Position numbers and translations under genes: made by a program. Shown piece by piece: positions 15,009-24,235 of a stretch of DNA of 64,000 bases. Positions within the stretch are counted from its first letter, which is position 1; each line of letters opens with the position of its first letter. Location: the NCBI GenBank assembly GCA_963726575.1, contig CAVSCR010000005.1, forward strand, positions 682,001-746,000. Direction: 5' to 3'. This stretch comes from CAVSCR01 sp963726575. GTDB lineage: Bacteria > Actinomycetota > Actinomycetes > JAHEKZ01. Under the pieces are notes generated by a model. That model searched no databases. It was given only the letters and a program-made list of their open reading frames with translations, and had not been told where the DNA came from.

Positions 15009-16766
15009 TTGATTGTGCAACGCCGCAAGCAGCTGTTTCTTGCTGGCGGGCGACACCGGGGAGATGCGCCCGGGCCGACCCAGTCCGATCTCCTGGGCGG
15101 GTACGGCAGTTCCGACCCGGTGCGACGGTCGGCAGTGTGGTCGTTGCGCCACCAGCGGTCCTGCCGCCGGTTGGCCGTCGGCACTGTGTTGCTGTATGCC
15201 CTGGCGGTGCTGGTCACTGGGACGTCGCTGCATTCCGCGGTGGCCGCGAGCCTGGCTTTGGGCATCCCGGTGCCCGTTCCACAGGGCGCCTTCCTGCTGT
15301 CTGCCGCCATGGCACTGCTCGTGGCTGGTGCTTCGCGGGGGCTGCTTCGTGGCCAACGTCCGGCGCATCTGGTCGTGGTCACGGCCATGACGCTGTCCGC
15401 AGGAGCCCACCTGATCAGAGGCGTCGACTCGACAGCAGCCGTGTTGTCGCTTGTCGTGGTCGGGTTCTTGCTGGTCGAACGCGACTGCTTCCAGGCCCGG
15501 GTCGGGGTTAGGCCCGCGGTCCTTCGGTTGCTGGTGCTCGCCTCGGTCGTCGTGGGGTTGATCACGACCACGTTGTTCATTTCGTTCGTGTCACTAAGGG
15601 CGAGCCTGGACGGGCAGCCCTTCGGTGCCGACGCGATCATCGACGGGGACGCGCTGCCCGCGCCGATCAAGGTCGTAACGAGCGTGGTGCTGCTGGTATT
15701 GGCAACAGCGGCGGGCTGGGCGCTCACGGCCCCTGACGAGTCGGTGCCGACAGTCACGGGTGACAACCTGGCAGCCGCGCGAGAGGCAGTTCGGCGATTC
15801 GGTGCAGACTCATTGTCGTACTTCTCATTGCGAGACGACAAGACGCACCTAGTCGTCACCCGGGGCCTTGTCTCCTATTCGGTCGTTGACGGCTACTGCC
15901 TCGTCGCTCCCGACCCCATCGGGCCGGGTGGCCCGCTTGCTTGGGAGATGTTGCGGGCGTTCACGGCGCGTCAGGGTTGGCCGGTTGCCGTCGCCGCCGT
16001 CTCCCCGGCAAGCGCGGCTCAGCTTCGAGAGCAGGGCATGACCGTGGTCTACACCGGCGACGAAGCGGTCGTCGACGTCCGTGGCTTCGAACTCGGTGGG
16101 CAGCGCCGCAAGTCGTTGCGGCAGGCGGTAAATCGGATGCGCCGAAACGGCTACTCGACGATGGTGTGCACGGCGAACGACCTATCGGACACGATACGCG
16201 CCGAGGTGCAGGCAATCGCGGCTGCGACGCGTCGCGGATCATCGGAGCGGGGGTTCTCGATGTCGCTGGGGCGGATCGCGGATTCGCGTGACGATGTTGT
16301 CTTAGTCGTTGTGGGCACTCCGGACGGGCGCGTGTGTGCGTTCTGCCAGTTCGTCCCGAGCCCGGCGCTAAACGGTTGGTCGTTAGACGTGATGCGTCGC
16401 GACGGCTTCGCCCACCCCAACGGGCTCATGGAACTCGCCCTGATCGACTTCTTCAGTTGGGTCGAGAAATCCGGTGGAGCCAAGGTGTCACTCAACTTCG
16501 CACCCTTCAGGTCCGTACTCGATGGCAGCGTTCGTGTCCGCCCCATGCTTGGGCTCGATCGCTGGTTGCTTGGTCGGATCGGTGCCTCGACCCAGATGGC
16601 GTCGCTCTACACGTTCAACGCCAAGTTTGACCCCGAATGGTTTCCCAGGTACGTCGCGGTGGACGGCCCGGAGCACCTGCTCCCTGCTGCGATCGCCTGG
16701 CTTCGCGCCGAGGGGATCTCGGAGCTCTCGCCACTCAACCGCTTGGCGGTCTGGCTGCGCGCATGA
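15009..16766 (+). CDS. Membrane protein with DUF2156 (MprF/LysX-like aminoacyl-phosphatidylglycerol transferase) domain
   Basis: This 585-aa protein has several membrane helices between about residues 55 and 240 and a C-terminal cytosolic GNAT-like DUF2156 domain (about 260-585). The domain contains VTRGLVSYSVVDGYCLVAPD and RRKSLRQAVNRMRRNGY segments, plus SLDVMRRD near the end. Relatives transfer lysine or alanine from tRNA to phosphatidylglycerol, changing membrane charge and antimicrobial-peptide resistance; that exact activity is inferred here. The start could be TTG 15009 or GTG 15015; neither has a strong ribosome-binding site. Confidence 0.85.
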   Translation: MIVQRRKQLFLAGGRHRGDAPGPTQSDLLGGYGSSDPVRRSAVWSLRHQRSCRRLAVGTVLLYALAVLVTGTSLHSAVAASLALGIPVPVPQGAFLLSAAMALLVAGASRGLLRGQRPAHLVVVTAMTLSAGAHLIRGVDSTAAVLSLVVVGFLLVERDCFQARVGVRPAVLRLLVLASVVVGLITTTLFISFVSLRASLDGQPFGADAIIDGDALPAPIKVVTSVVLLVLATAAGWALTAPDESVPTVTGDNLAAAREAVRRFGADSLSYFSLRDDKTHLVVTRGLVSYSVVDGYCLVAPDPIGPGGPLAWEMLRAFTARQGWPVAVAAVSPASAAQLREQGMTVVYTGDEAVVDVRGFELGGQRRKSLRQAVNRMRRNGYSTMVCTANDLSDTIRAEVQAIAAATRRGSSERGFSMSLGRIADSRDDVVLVVVGTPDGRVCAFCQFVPSPALNGWSLDVMRRDGFAHPNGLMELALIDFFSWVEKSGGAKVSLNFAPFRSVLDGSVRVRPMLGLDRWLLGRIGASTQMASLYTFNAKFDPEWFPRYVAVDGPEHLLPAAIAWLRAEGISELSPLNRLAVWLRA

Positions 16767-16918
16767 CCTGGCATCCGCGCAGCCGCTCCTTGTCGGGATC
16801 GGCCACTGGCAGTCGCGAGCTCGGCGGGCCCTGCGAAGATCGGAACACTCTGAATCCGCAGGCTCGAGCAATGGACAGCCGGACCACCCGGGACGCCTAG
16901 TCGACTGTTGGAGGGGCC

Positions 16919-17479
16919 ATGCTGAGTGACGACGAGATCACCCTGCTGACGCCGACGGAGCGTGCCGAAATGATTCGTCGCTTAGTCGTCGCCGACCGAG
17001 TAGGGCTTGCGTCGGCGGCGCAGCATCCGCGCAAGGCGTTCTTGAGTTTGCTCGCGGTCGCAGCCGTCGTGCTGGCCGGATGGTTGATCTTGCTTGCAGC
17101 GACGCTGCCGAGGACGTATGTGGTTGACCGCTGGGACAGCGTTTGGACCGGGTTCGATGCGGCCTTGCTAGCAGCGATCGTTGCAACCACCTGGGCTGCG
17201 TGGCAACGTCGCCAATTTTTGCTGATCGCATTCGCGATCATCTGCGCCACACTGGTGGTCTGCGACGCCTGGTTCGACGTCATGACAGCCGCCCCTGGTC
17301 GAGACCAGGCGCTAAGCATCGCCTCGGCACTGCTCGTCGAGTTGCCGTTCGCCGCCGTACTGATCTACGTGGCGCGGAGCCTGCTCCGCCTCATCAACCA
17401 CCGCATGCGCTACCTAGCCGGCGCCTCCGGGCCAGATCCGCGACTCTACGAAGTCCGCTTCTTCGGACTTGACCCTTAG
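16919..17479 (+). CDS. Four-helix membrane protein
   Basis: The product is 186 aa from ATG 16919 behind a GGAGGGG ribosome-binding site. It has an acidic N-terminal cytosolic helix (DDEITLLTPTERAEMIRRL), then membrane helices at about residues 41-62, 78-97, 99-120 and 134-157, and a polar tail. Similar small membrane proteins occur widely in actinobacteria without assigned function. It may be co-transcribed with the DUF2156 gene 152 bp upstream. Confidence 0.8.
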   Translation: MLSDDEITLLTPTERAEMIRRLVVADRVGLASAAQHPRKAFLSLLAVAAVVLAGWLILLAATLPRTYVVDRWDSVWTGFDAALLAAIVATTWAAWQRRQFLLIAFAIICATLVVCDAWFDVMTAAPGRDQALSIASALLVELPFAAVLIYVARSLLRLINHRMRYLAGASGPDPRLYEVRFFGLDP

Positions 17480-17750
17480 CCACTGCGCCAGCACGACGCG
17501 CAACGAAGTCACGGCACCCCCTACGCGGTCGGCGGTCTGGTCCGTCTCGTGCTTGTCGCCAAGGGCATCATCGGGCCGACTGGCTGACTCGCGGCCGTGA
17601 ACGTCGAGTTGCGGAGACGAGCGGCAGGCCAAGATGACCTGTGAGTTCCACCAGTGCCGATCACCGCCCGCGGTGCGCACGGGCCGACATAGGGTGCGAC
17701 GCTTCGGGCCAGATGCTGGAGCCAGCTGCGAGCCCGCTGGTGGTCTTCCC
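17480..17750. other. Intergenic stretch between convergent genes
   Basis: No gene was recognised. A short AGTGCCGATC stretch at 17653-17662 resembles the array core but lacks the other blocks. Confidence 0.35.
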
Positions 17751-18023
17751 TCAGGCGTCGAGGAAGAACAACGCCCTGGTGTCGGTGATCTCCGCGCAGA
17801 GCCGACGTCCTTGCGTGCGCCGCGCAGCTGGCAGGGAAAGGAACAGCCGCGCTCCAGCCCGGGCGATGACGGCGTCGGAGGTGTCAGGAGCGGCAGCCAT
17901 GCCCATCGACAGGCTGTCTGTGTCGGGATTCAGGACGAGGCGTAGGCCGCCGCCTTCCGGAACTGACCCGCGATCCGCAAGGGCGCGCACCAGGGACGCA
18001 GCTTCTTCAGTGAACTCCAGCAT
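17751..18023 (-). CDS. HesB/IscA-like Fe-S biogenesis-type protein
   Basis: From ATG 18023, behind GGAAGGG, this 90-aa protein begins MLEFTEEAASLVRALAD, followed by a glycine-containing beta segment GGGLRLVLNPDTDSLSMGM and a C-terminal DTRALFFLDA. The layout fits the HesB/IscA-like fold found in small actinobacterial proteins. The conserved cysteines of true A-type Fe-S carriers are not seen (only one Cys), so Fe-S binding is doubtful. Longer upstream in-frame readings lack a good start. Confidence 0.7.
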   Translation of the reverse strand: MLEFTEEAASLVRALADRGSVPEGGGLRLVLNPDTDSLSMGMAAAPDTSDAVIARAGARLFLSLPAARRTQGRRLCAEITDTRALFFLDA

Positions 18024-18520
18024 GCTGACCCTTCCGATCGGGCCGCCCACGTGCTTCGGGCGGGCTTCCAGGCTGGCCAACCTCGCACTGATCGCTGTGA
18101 CAACTGCGGGGGACGCCTGTGACGGTGCTGTGATTGGGGCGGGCAACTGCCATCTTCGACGGTGCTGACTAGCCCCGCCTTCGACAACGCTGTCGAATTG
18201 GGCCGAACCGTGTCCCCCACCTCTGGCACCCCCACCGGGTCGGTCCCTAACGACTCGACCGACCGCACCGACGTGTCGATCTGTGCCCCAGATCGGCGTC
18301 GCGCGCGGATTGTGTCTCGGCGCCTTGCGGCAGTGCGGGACGGCTTCGGACTGGTTCGGGTGTTGCGATCGCTGTCGTGGAGGACACTGCGGCTGGGGGC
18401 GTCAGCGGTGATTGAGCGTTCTGATCCTGCCGGTGGCTAAACCTTGTGACTGGGGTTGTGCGTGTTATCGACATGGCGGGTCGTCTTCACTCCGATACTG
18501 CTCAGCGGCAGGAGGGTTCG
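18024..18520. other. Intergenic stretch with repeat S
   Basis: About 500 bp with no convincing gene; it holds the last copy of the array repeat (18264-18290) and the upstream region of the sigma factor gene. Confidence 0.4.
18264..18290 (+). repeat. Array repeat copy S (diverged, last)
   Basis: CGCACCGACGTGTCGATC then TGTGCCCC; one change in TGCC. No intergenic copy was found to the right of this point. Confidence 0.5.
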
Positions 18521-19045
18521 GTGGGCGATAGATCTGCTGATCCGCCGCCGATTGTGTTGCGGGGCGAGACATTCGACGCCTTCTACCGGCACAATTTTCG
18601 AAGTCTAGTCGCGCTGGTCTTGGTCCTCTCCGGCAGCCGGGCGGCGGCTGAAGATATCGCCCAGGACGCGCTGCTGACGGTCCTGCGGGATTGGGATCGG
18701 GTCTCTGCGTTGGAGGATCCGGCAGCGTGGGTGCGTCGGGTCACGTTGAATCGGGCTTGTTCGGTGTCGCGTCGGCGGATGGCTGAGCTTCGGGCGTTGG
18801 CCCGGTTGGGGGGTCGGCGTGAGCCACTGGCGGCGATGCCGGAAGTTGACGAGCAGGTGTGGGCGGAGGTCCGGCGGTTGCCGCGGCGGCAGGGGCAGTG
18901 TGTGGCGCTGCACTATCTCCTGGATTGCTCGGTCGCGGAAACGGCCCGAACGCTGGGCTGTGCGGAGGGCACCGTCAAGGCGCATCTGCATCAGGCGCGG
19001 ATCAGTCTGGCGAACCGGCTCGGCACTGACGGTGGTCGGTCATGA
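18521..19045 (+). CDS. RNA polymerase sigma factor, sigma-70 family, ECF type
   Basis: This 174-aa protein has region 2 (FDAFYRHNFRSLVALVLVLS, AEDIAQDALLTVLRDWDRV) and region 4 (RRLPRRQGQCVALHYLLD, TLGCAEGTVKAHLHQAR), the two-domain build of extracytoplasmic-function sigma factors. The GTG start at 18521 is chosen because an AGGAGGG ribosome-binding site lies 5 nt upstream; longer readings exist. Its stop overlaps the next start (ATGA). It probably directs a small regulon including the two genes downstream; that is inference from operon layout. Confidence 0.92.
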   Translation: MGDRSADPPPIVLRGETFDAFYRHNFRSLVALVLVLSGSRAAAEDIAQDALLTVLRDWDRVSALEDPAAWVRRVTLNRACSVSRRRMAELRALARLGGRREPLAAMPEVDEQVWAEVRRLPRRQGQCVALHYLLDCSVAETARTLGCAEGTVKAHLHQARISLANRLGTDGGRS

Positions 19046-19863
19046 GTGTTGACGATCGTCTTGGCAGCGCGGTATCCGCAGCGCACACCGTGGTGGCTGA
19101 CCTCCCCAGCGAGTCCCCGGGCAACAGTGTCATCGACCTCCACAGCGGCGGACGGCCAGGGTGGTCCGCGCGCTACGCGACGCTGGTAGCGGTGGCTGCG
19201 GTCGTCTTGCTGGTCGTCACGGCGCTTCTGCTTCCCGGATGGCTGTCCCGCTCCAGCAACCGTCCGCGGCCAGCGACGAGTCCGAGCAGCACTGCCTATG
19301 TCGGCCACCTGAACAGCTACCGCGGCGCCTATGCCGTGACGGCGGAGTTGCCGGCCGGCTGGGGAGCGGCCACCGACCCCGGCTACGGGTTCGACGTGCG
19401 CAGCAGCGACAACAGTCGCGGGGTGGTGATCCTCGCCTTTCCGACAGCGACCGCCCAGTTGTTGCAGGTCGCGACCGTACCGTTGAACAACCCCACGGAT
19501 TATCGGATGGCGAGGTTGATCGCCAAGGCCGGTGGCCAGGCAGCGGTGGTCACCGCCACGACGCTGAACGCCCAGCCGGCCTGGCAGGTCGATGCTGAGG
19601 TGTCGTCCAACATTGGGCCCACTCGCAGCTGTGCCGTGCCGGTTTCGTGCGTGCCGTTGCTCCGCTCGGAATACGCCGCCACCCACGTAATCGGACTGCT
19701 GCCCGGGCGGATCTCGTGCATGATCTTCGGCTCAGTCGGCGTCAAGGCCGTGGTCTGGATCTGGGACAGCCACGAAGGTCGGCTTCGGCAAACCCTCACC
19801 GAGGTTCAACCAATCCTGGCGACCCTACACGTGGGCCGCTACCACGTACACCCGGCCAGTTAA
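19042..19863 (+). CDS. Single-pass membrane protein coupled to the sigma factor
   Basis: This 273-aa product has a short cytosolic N-terminus (about 48 aa), one membrane helix (LVAVAAVVLLVVTALLLPGW) and a large extracytoplasmic beta-rich domain. The start overlaps the sigma factor stop by 4 bp. Topology and position match a membrane-bound anti-sigma factor, but the N-terminus has no zinc-finger HxxxCxxC motif and is short, so an anti-sigma role is only a suggestion. The outer domain contains a pair of Cys residues in SCAVPVSC and may sense envelope conditions. Confidence 0.8.
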   Translation: MSVDDRLGSAVSAAHTVVADLPSESPGNSVIDLHSGGRPGWSARYATLVAVAAVVLLVVTALLLPGWLSRSSNRPRPATSPSSTAYVGHLNSYRGAYAVTAELPAGWGAATDPGYGFDVRSSDNSRGVVILAFPTATAQLLQVATVPLNNPTDYRMARLIAKAGGQAAVVTATTLNAQPAWQVDAEVSSNIGPTRSCAVPVSCVPLLRSEYAATHVIGLLPGRISCMIFGSVGVKAVVWIWDSHEGRLRQTLTEVQPILATLHVGRYHVHPAS

Positions 19864-19983
19864 CCCCAGCAAGACGACAACGGTCCCCGCACCCCGGAGG
19901 CTTACCACGATGAACTGGCCGACCCACCAACCGCGGACATGTCACAACCAACACATTGGCCCACAGGAACCCTTGGAGCCTTC

Positions 19984-21045
19984 ATGCGCCGTCCTCTAGT
20001 CCTCCTAGCAACACTCCTTGTCCTGATGCTCACCGAGCCGGCGATTGCCTCCACTCCGAAGCCTGGCAACGACGTTGGGGCCGAAAAGTCCGCCGCAGAC
20101 TCCGGCAATGACCGCGCCCAGGGTCAGATCGTGTTCTCCAACGACCCGCTCAACGCCGACCCCAAGCAGCTCTACATCCAGCAGGCCGACGGCACCGACC
20201 GTCATCTGCTGATCCGCTCCAACGCCGACGACGTCCAACCCACGATCTCCCCAGACGGCACAAACGTCGTGTTCACCAGGCAGCGCATCACAAAAGCCGG
20301 CGTCCACGAATCGCTCCCCGACCAGATCTTCATGGTCGACATCAACGGCACTGGCTTGCACCGAGTCACCCCCGGCGGCTGCCCAAGAAACGTGACATGC
20401 GGCGATGCCGTGGAGGGGCACGCCTTCTCACCCGACGGCAAGCGCCTGGTCTTCACCCGAGCGATCTTCCGCAACGGCATCGACCAGCCCCCCTACGTCG
20501 AACTGTGGACATCCAACCTCGACGGCTCACACGCAACCCGGCTCACCCATGAGTCCGGAACCGCCCAAGACGACGACGCGTCTTGGTCCCCGGATGGCCA
20601 CAAGATCGTGTTCCTGCACTGGATCTACGGCACCCCCGACCAATTTCGGATTGCCACCATCAACACCGACGGCACCGACCAGCGTCTGATCACCCCCGCC
20701 GGACTCGACTCTGCCGACCCCAGCTACTCACCGCGTGGCAACAAGATCCTGTTCCAGTCCCCGCCGGACCCACAAGGCGGCGTCAACCAAGTCCTCTACA
20801 CCGTCCGACCAGACGGAGGAGACCTCGAGCTGTTGTCCGACACCCTGACCGGCGTCGCATCGAACCACCCATCCTGGTCACCAAACGGCCACCAGATCCT
20901 CTTCTGCCACATCCCACCAGGCGCCAAACACGGGGCCGACCTCTACCTGATCAACAGCAACGGCACCGACCTACACCCCCTCGCCAGAACACCGCTGATC
21001 ACCGAATTCGACGCCTATTGGGGCAACAACCCACCGGCCCGATGA
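19984..21045 (+). CDS. Secreted TolB-like PD40 beta-propeller protein
   Basis: From ATG 19984, with a GGAG ribosome-binding site, this 353-aa protein has a signal peptide (RRPLVLLATLLVLMLTEPAI) and then repeated blades with SPDGxxxVF-type motifs (PTISPDGTNVVFTR, FSPDGKRLVFTR, SWSPDGHKIVF, SYSPRGNKILF, SWSPNGHQILF). These are WD40-like PD40 repeats forming a propeller, as in TolB. It is exported and likely binds a protein or ligand. Third gene of the sigma factor cluster, 120 bp after the membrane protein. Confidence 0.88.
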   Translation: MRRPLVLLATLLVLMLTEPAIASTPKPGNDVGAEKSAADSGNDRAQGQIVFSNDPLNADPKQLYIQQADGTDRHLLIRSNADDVQPTISPDGTNVVFTRQRITKAGVHESLPDQIFMVDINGTGLHRVTPGGCPRNVTCGDAVEGHAFSPDGKRLVFTRAIFRNGIDQPPYVELWTSNLDGSHATRLTHESGTAQDDDASWSPDGHKIVFLHWIYGTPDQFRIATINTDGTDQRLITPAGLDSADPSYSPRGNKILFQSPPDPQGGVNQVLYTVRPDGGDLELLSDTLTGVASNHPSWSPNGHQILFCHIPPGAKHGADLYLINSNGTDLHPLARTPLITEFDAYWGNNPPAR

Positions 21046-21106
21046 CCGCCTCGCGGGGAGGGGGGAGGTTCGCCTCGCCGATCGCCGATGACCACATTGT
21101 GGACCG

Positions 21107-21499
21107 GTGGAACACCGCACTTGTGGCGTGCTTTGGCGCGGCCTCGGGCTAGCGCTCGTCCTCGTTCGGGTAATCCTTGCTGCGGAACGCAAGCCAATCG
21201 CTGGCTTGCTCCCCGTTGTTGGACTCATCTTGCTTCGGCGACTGTCCACGCGACCCGATGCCTACCTGCTCGTGTCTGGGGCCGCGGTCGTGGCGCTCCT
21301 AGCCGGCTTGGGTCGTGGATATTTGATCCGTCGGCCCGGCCTGGTCGCTCACCCGTTGCTGTCTTGTCCGCCGTCCCGGCCGGCGCGGTACTGCATCGCG
21401 GATCATCTCCATTGGTTGGGTGGTGTCGTCCCGTTCCGGGCCGGGGACGCAGGCGGTCATGCCCCGGGCCGCCAACTACGGCCAGCACACCTCAGATAG
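21107..21499 (+). CDS. Possible small membrane protein
   Basis: A 130-codon frame from GTG 21107 has two hydrophobic segments (GLALVLVRVILAA, and YLLVSGAAVVALLAGLG) with a positive-inside pattern, then a less protein-like tail. No ribosome-binding site was identified. It lies in the gap between the PD40 gene and the convergent secreted-protein gene. Coding status is uncertain; the tail after about residue 75 may reflect a frameshift. Confidence 0.35.
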   Translation: MEHRTCGVLWRGLGLALVLVRVILAAERKPIAGLLPVVGLILLRRLSTRPDAYLLVSGAAVVALLAGLGRGYLIRRPGLVAHPLLSCPPSRPARYCIADHLHWLGGVVPFRAGDAGGHAPGRQLRPAHLR

Positions 21500-21534
21500 G
21501 TGGCAGACCGGCCGTCGACGCGGAGTCGGTCAGA

Positions 21535-23514
21535 TCACGGCTTCGGCATGACGCCGGTGATCCGTGTGCTCCAGTTGGCGTAGAACGAACGGGTGAAGCC
21601 GCACGTCGGGTCAGCGTTGAAGGTGGCGTTGCTGCACCGCTGCGCGATGTACTCGCTGGCCAACCAGATCGACCCGTCGGGCGCGACCGCGGCCTGGCCG
21701 TAGTCACCCCAGCGCGGCCGGTAGCCGCCCACCGCGGTCATCGTGAACCCGTCGTTGGGTCCGACACCGGCCCCGGTCACCTGAACCCGGGCCGGGCCAC
21801 GGGTCCCGGCGAACCGGGCGACCGCCGCGCTCGGGAACCAGTTGGGCCCGACCAGCGTGGCGCCGATCGCACCCGAGCCGTTGGACGACACCGCGATCGT
21901 CGGGAAGGTGAGATTGTCGCCCTTCACCGCTACGTAGCCGTTGTTCATCAGCGACGCGCCCGCCGAGCTCGGCTTGACGATGAACCAGGCCACGCCGGTG
22001 TGCTGCTGCAGCGACGCCCACGACCCGTTGCTGTCGTCGTAGGTGGCTGCACCGGTGCCCTTCAGCGGGGTTCCTGCGACTAGGTAGACGTTGCCGTTGT
22101 GCAACCAGGCACCGGTCACCTTGCCGGCGTTACCGGCGTCGAGCACGCCGGGCGCTCGGATCTTCGGCAGCTTGGCACCGATGCAGGACGGGTTGTTGAT
22201 GCACGCCAACAACGGCATCGGGCCGTCCTTCTGCTTGGCGTACCCCGGCACCGCGTACGGCTCCGTGGTCACCGCGGATTCAGCCAACTGCAGATTCGGG
22301 TGACCGGAGTTCAGCGAGGCGCTGTTGGACAGGGAGAACAGAACGATGGACGTCGCGAGGCCGTCGGTGTAGCCCGATCCGGACATTCCGAAGTACATCG
22401 TCCCGTGGTTCTCGGTCGACCAATCGGCCGGCAACGCGTTCACCGGCTGCATGCTGTAAGTGAGGTCGTTGTACGTGCTCGTCGGCACGTTCTCGAACAT
22501 CTGCATCGTCGGTGACGTGGCGCCGGAAACCAGGTCGGCCTTCGACAAGGCGTACACCTGTGCACCGTCGTAGGCGTCACCGAACAACGAGAACTCGTTG
22601 GTCGTCAGGTAGAAGCCGTTACCGTCCAGCCCGATCTGCGGGTAGTCACCAAAGCAGTAGCCGCCGTCGCACTGGTGGTCAGGCGTGCCGTTCTGCCCGT
22701 TGTTGGCGGTGTCGATCGTCCAGATGTTCCAGGAGCCGAGCGGGTTCGACGTCTGGCTGACGGCTACGAAGACGCCCCCGTCGCCGGTGTAGTCACCGGT
22801 CGAGGGGTCCTGATCGAGCGCGGCCGACGTGACGAACCAGCGGTTGGTCGACGCGTCGTAGAGGCAGGACGTGTCGAACATGAACGGGCCGTAGACGCCG
22901 TTCGTGCGGTCGATCGACGGCGCCTGGCCGAAGAAGTCGTTGAGTGTGAGGCCGACCGACGGACCGCTGGGGAACGCCTTGTCGCCGGCAACCAGCGGGG
23001 TGCCGGACCGGTCGTAGACTTGCACCACCGAGTTGACGATCTCGAAGACATTCGTGTTGTTGACGCACATGCCCTGGTCCGGCGGCTCACCGGAGAACTG
23101 GTTGCCGAAGCCGGAGTAGCGACTGTCGAAGTGGTTGGAGCCTTGGAAGGAGGCGATCACGCCTTCCTGGCTGCGCACTGCGTCGATGTTCTTCGCGGTC
23201 GGCGGGGCGACGGTGCCGCTGTTGACCGCGGCGCCGCCTTGGGGGCCGGCCTCATCATTGCCGGCCTCGCCCTTGATCTCAGTCCCGGGCGAGGGGACGT
23301 TCGTCGAGGCACGAACGGCGCTGCGCGACCGCGTACCAGCAGCGGCAGCGGCAGTGGCAGTCAGCGGTCCACGGTGACCGACGAACTGCAGGGGGGATCG
23401 GGCTGCGGCAGTGTGATGGCGCGGGCTGGCCGCAGTGGCCGGGACAGCGGTGGCGGCGAAGCCGACGGTGGCGGCGGCGGCGATAGTCGCCACCAGGAGG
23501 CGATTTCGACGCAT
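21535..23514 (-). CDS. Large secreted protein
   Basis: This 659-aa product from ATG 23514 has a Sec signal peptide (RRNRLLVATIAAAATVGFAA then VPATAA). The mature chain is rich in Gly, Asn, Ser and Thr with beta-rich repeats such as GDYPQIGLDGNGFYLTTNEF and GYRPRWGDYGQAAVAPDGS, suggesting a propeller or sialidase-like fold. Pairs of Cys (CDGGYC, CINNPSC) may form disulfides outside the cell. No catalytic family was recognised. It is probably an extracellular or wall-bound protein. A likely promoter lies in the 270-bp gap to the right. Confidence 0.85.
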   Translation of the reverse strand: MRRNRLLVATIAAAATVGFAATAVPATAASPRHHTAAARSPLQFVGHRGPLTATAAAAAGTRSRSAVRASTNVPSPGTEIKGEAGNDEAGPQGGAAVNSGTVAPPTAKNIDAVRSQEGVIASFQGSNHFDSRYSGFGNQFSGEPPDQGMCVNNTNVFEIVNSVVQVYDRSGTPLVAGDKAFPSGPSVGLTLNDFFGQAPSIDRTNGVYGPFMFDTSCLYDASTNRWFVTSAALDQDPSTGDYTGDGGVFVAVSQTSNPLGSWNIWTIDTANNGQNGTPDHQCDGGYCFGDYPQIGLDGNGFYLTTNEFSLFGDAYDGAQVYALSKADLVSGATSPTMQMFENVPTSTYNDLTYSMQPVNALPADWSTENHGTMYFGMSGSGYTDGLATSIVLFSLSNSASLNSGHPNLQLAESAVTTEPYAVPGYAKQKDGPMPLLACINNPSCIGAKLPKIRAPGVLDAGNAGKVTGAWLHNGNVYLVAGTPLKGTGAATYDDSNGSWASLQQHTGVAWFIVKPSSAGASLMNNGYVAVKGDNLTFPTIAVSSNGSGAIGATLVGPNWFPSAAVARFAGTRGPARVQVTGAGVGPNDGFTMTAVGGYRPRWGDYGQAAVAPDGSIWLASEYIAQRCSNATFNADPTCGFTRSFYANWSTRITGVMPKP

Positions 23515-23783
23515 GACATGACTCCCTCGCGTGGACACAGCAGCAGACCCTATGACGACGACCGGTGACTGAACAGCCCCGGTTTCGCGAATGGTGGCTC
23601 ACGCTGTGTGACTGGATTGGGCCATCCGCGGGACGACAGCCGTCACAGTGGACCCGATGAGTCGACGAACCGCGGCACACGCTGAGCTCTACAGCGGCAG
23701 CTAGATCAATCTGAAGCGACCGGCCGCCATCCAGGGGAGCGAGTGGGGCTCCATTTCATCCCAGAGTGTGACGATCAGTTGAC

Positions 23784-24188
23784 ATGACCGGCACGAGTCA
23801 GGGAGTTCCGGACCAGCCGACCGGTGGACCGCCACCGCAGTCGTCCGGGCGTTACGGTCCGCGCCCGGTTGTGCTGCTTCGGGCAGCGGCCACGGCGGCG
23901 GCAATCGGTCCGGCGCTATACCTCGCGTCCCGAGTAGTGGCGGTGTCACGGTATGACGATCCACGGGCGGCGGCGCTGGCCTTCTTGATGTGCGGCCCGG
24001 CAGTGCTTCTCGCGGTTCTTGTCGCCCGGATCGCCTGGCGACCGACAAGCGCCTGGCGACGACAAGATGACTCCTCGTTTCGGGTGCAGCTGCGGCTTCA
24101 GGACAGCCTGCGGCGGGACGAGCAGATCCGGGCTGTTCAAGACCAGAGCCCAGACACCCCTTCGCCGTCACCGCATCCCGGTCAGTAG
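23784..24188 (+). CDS. Small membrane protein
   Basis: This 134-aa product has a Pro/Gly-rich N-terminus, two hydrophobic helices (VLLRAAATAAAIGPALYLAS and AFLMCGPAVLLAVLVARIAW) and a charged C-terminal tail (RRQDDSSFRVQLRLQDSLRR). The ATG at 23784 has no clear ribosome-binding site and may be leaderless (GACGAT 8 nt upstream). Family unknown. Confidence 0.65.
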   Translation: MTGTSQGVPDQPTGGPPPQSSGRYGPRPVVLLRAAATAAAIGPALYLASRVVAVSRYDDPRAAALAFLMCGPAVLLAVLVARIAWRPTSAWRRQDDSSFRVQLRLQDSLRRDEQIRAVQDQSPDTPSPSPHPGQ

Positions 24189-24235
24189 CGCAGTGGGTCT
24201 ACGTGCGAAACTGACACACCGTCTCCCCAACCTGC

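Noticed and set aside
14885..15859. 324-codon open frame on the minus strand
   Set aside because: Ser/Thr/Arg-rich shadow of the DUF2156 gene.
17649..17672. Further array repeat copy
   Set aside because: Only AGTGCCGATC matches; flanking blocks and the AGGGCTG part are absent.
7..18290. CRISPR array
   Set aside because: Copies are hundreds of bases to kilobases apart with genes between them, and spacing is irregular; there are no short unique spacers and no cas genes.
7..18290. Classical integron attC sites
   Set aside because: The RYYYAAC and GTTRRRY core boxes were not found in the repeats, and no IntI-like gene is present in the window. Only the architecture is similar.
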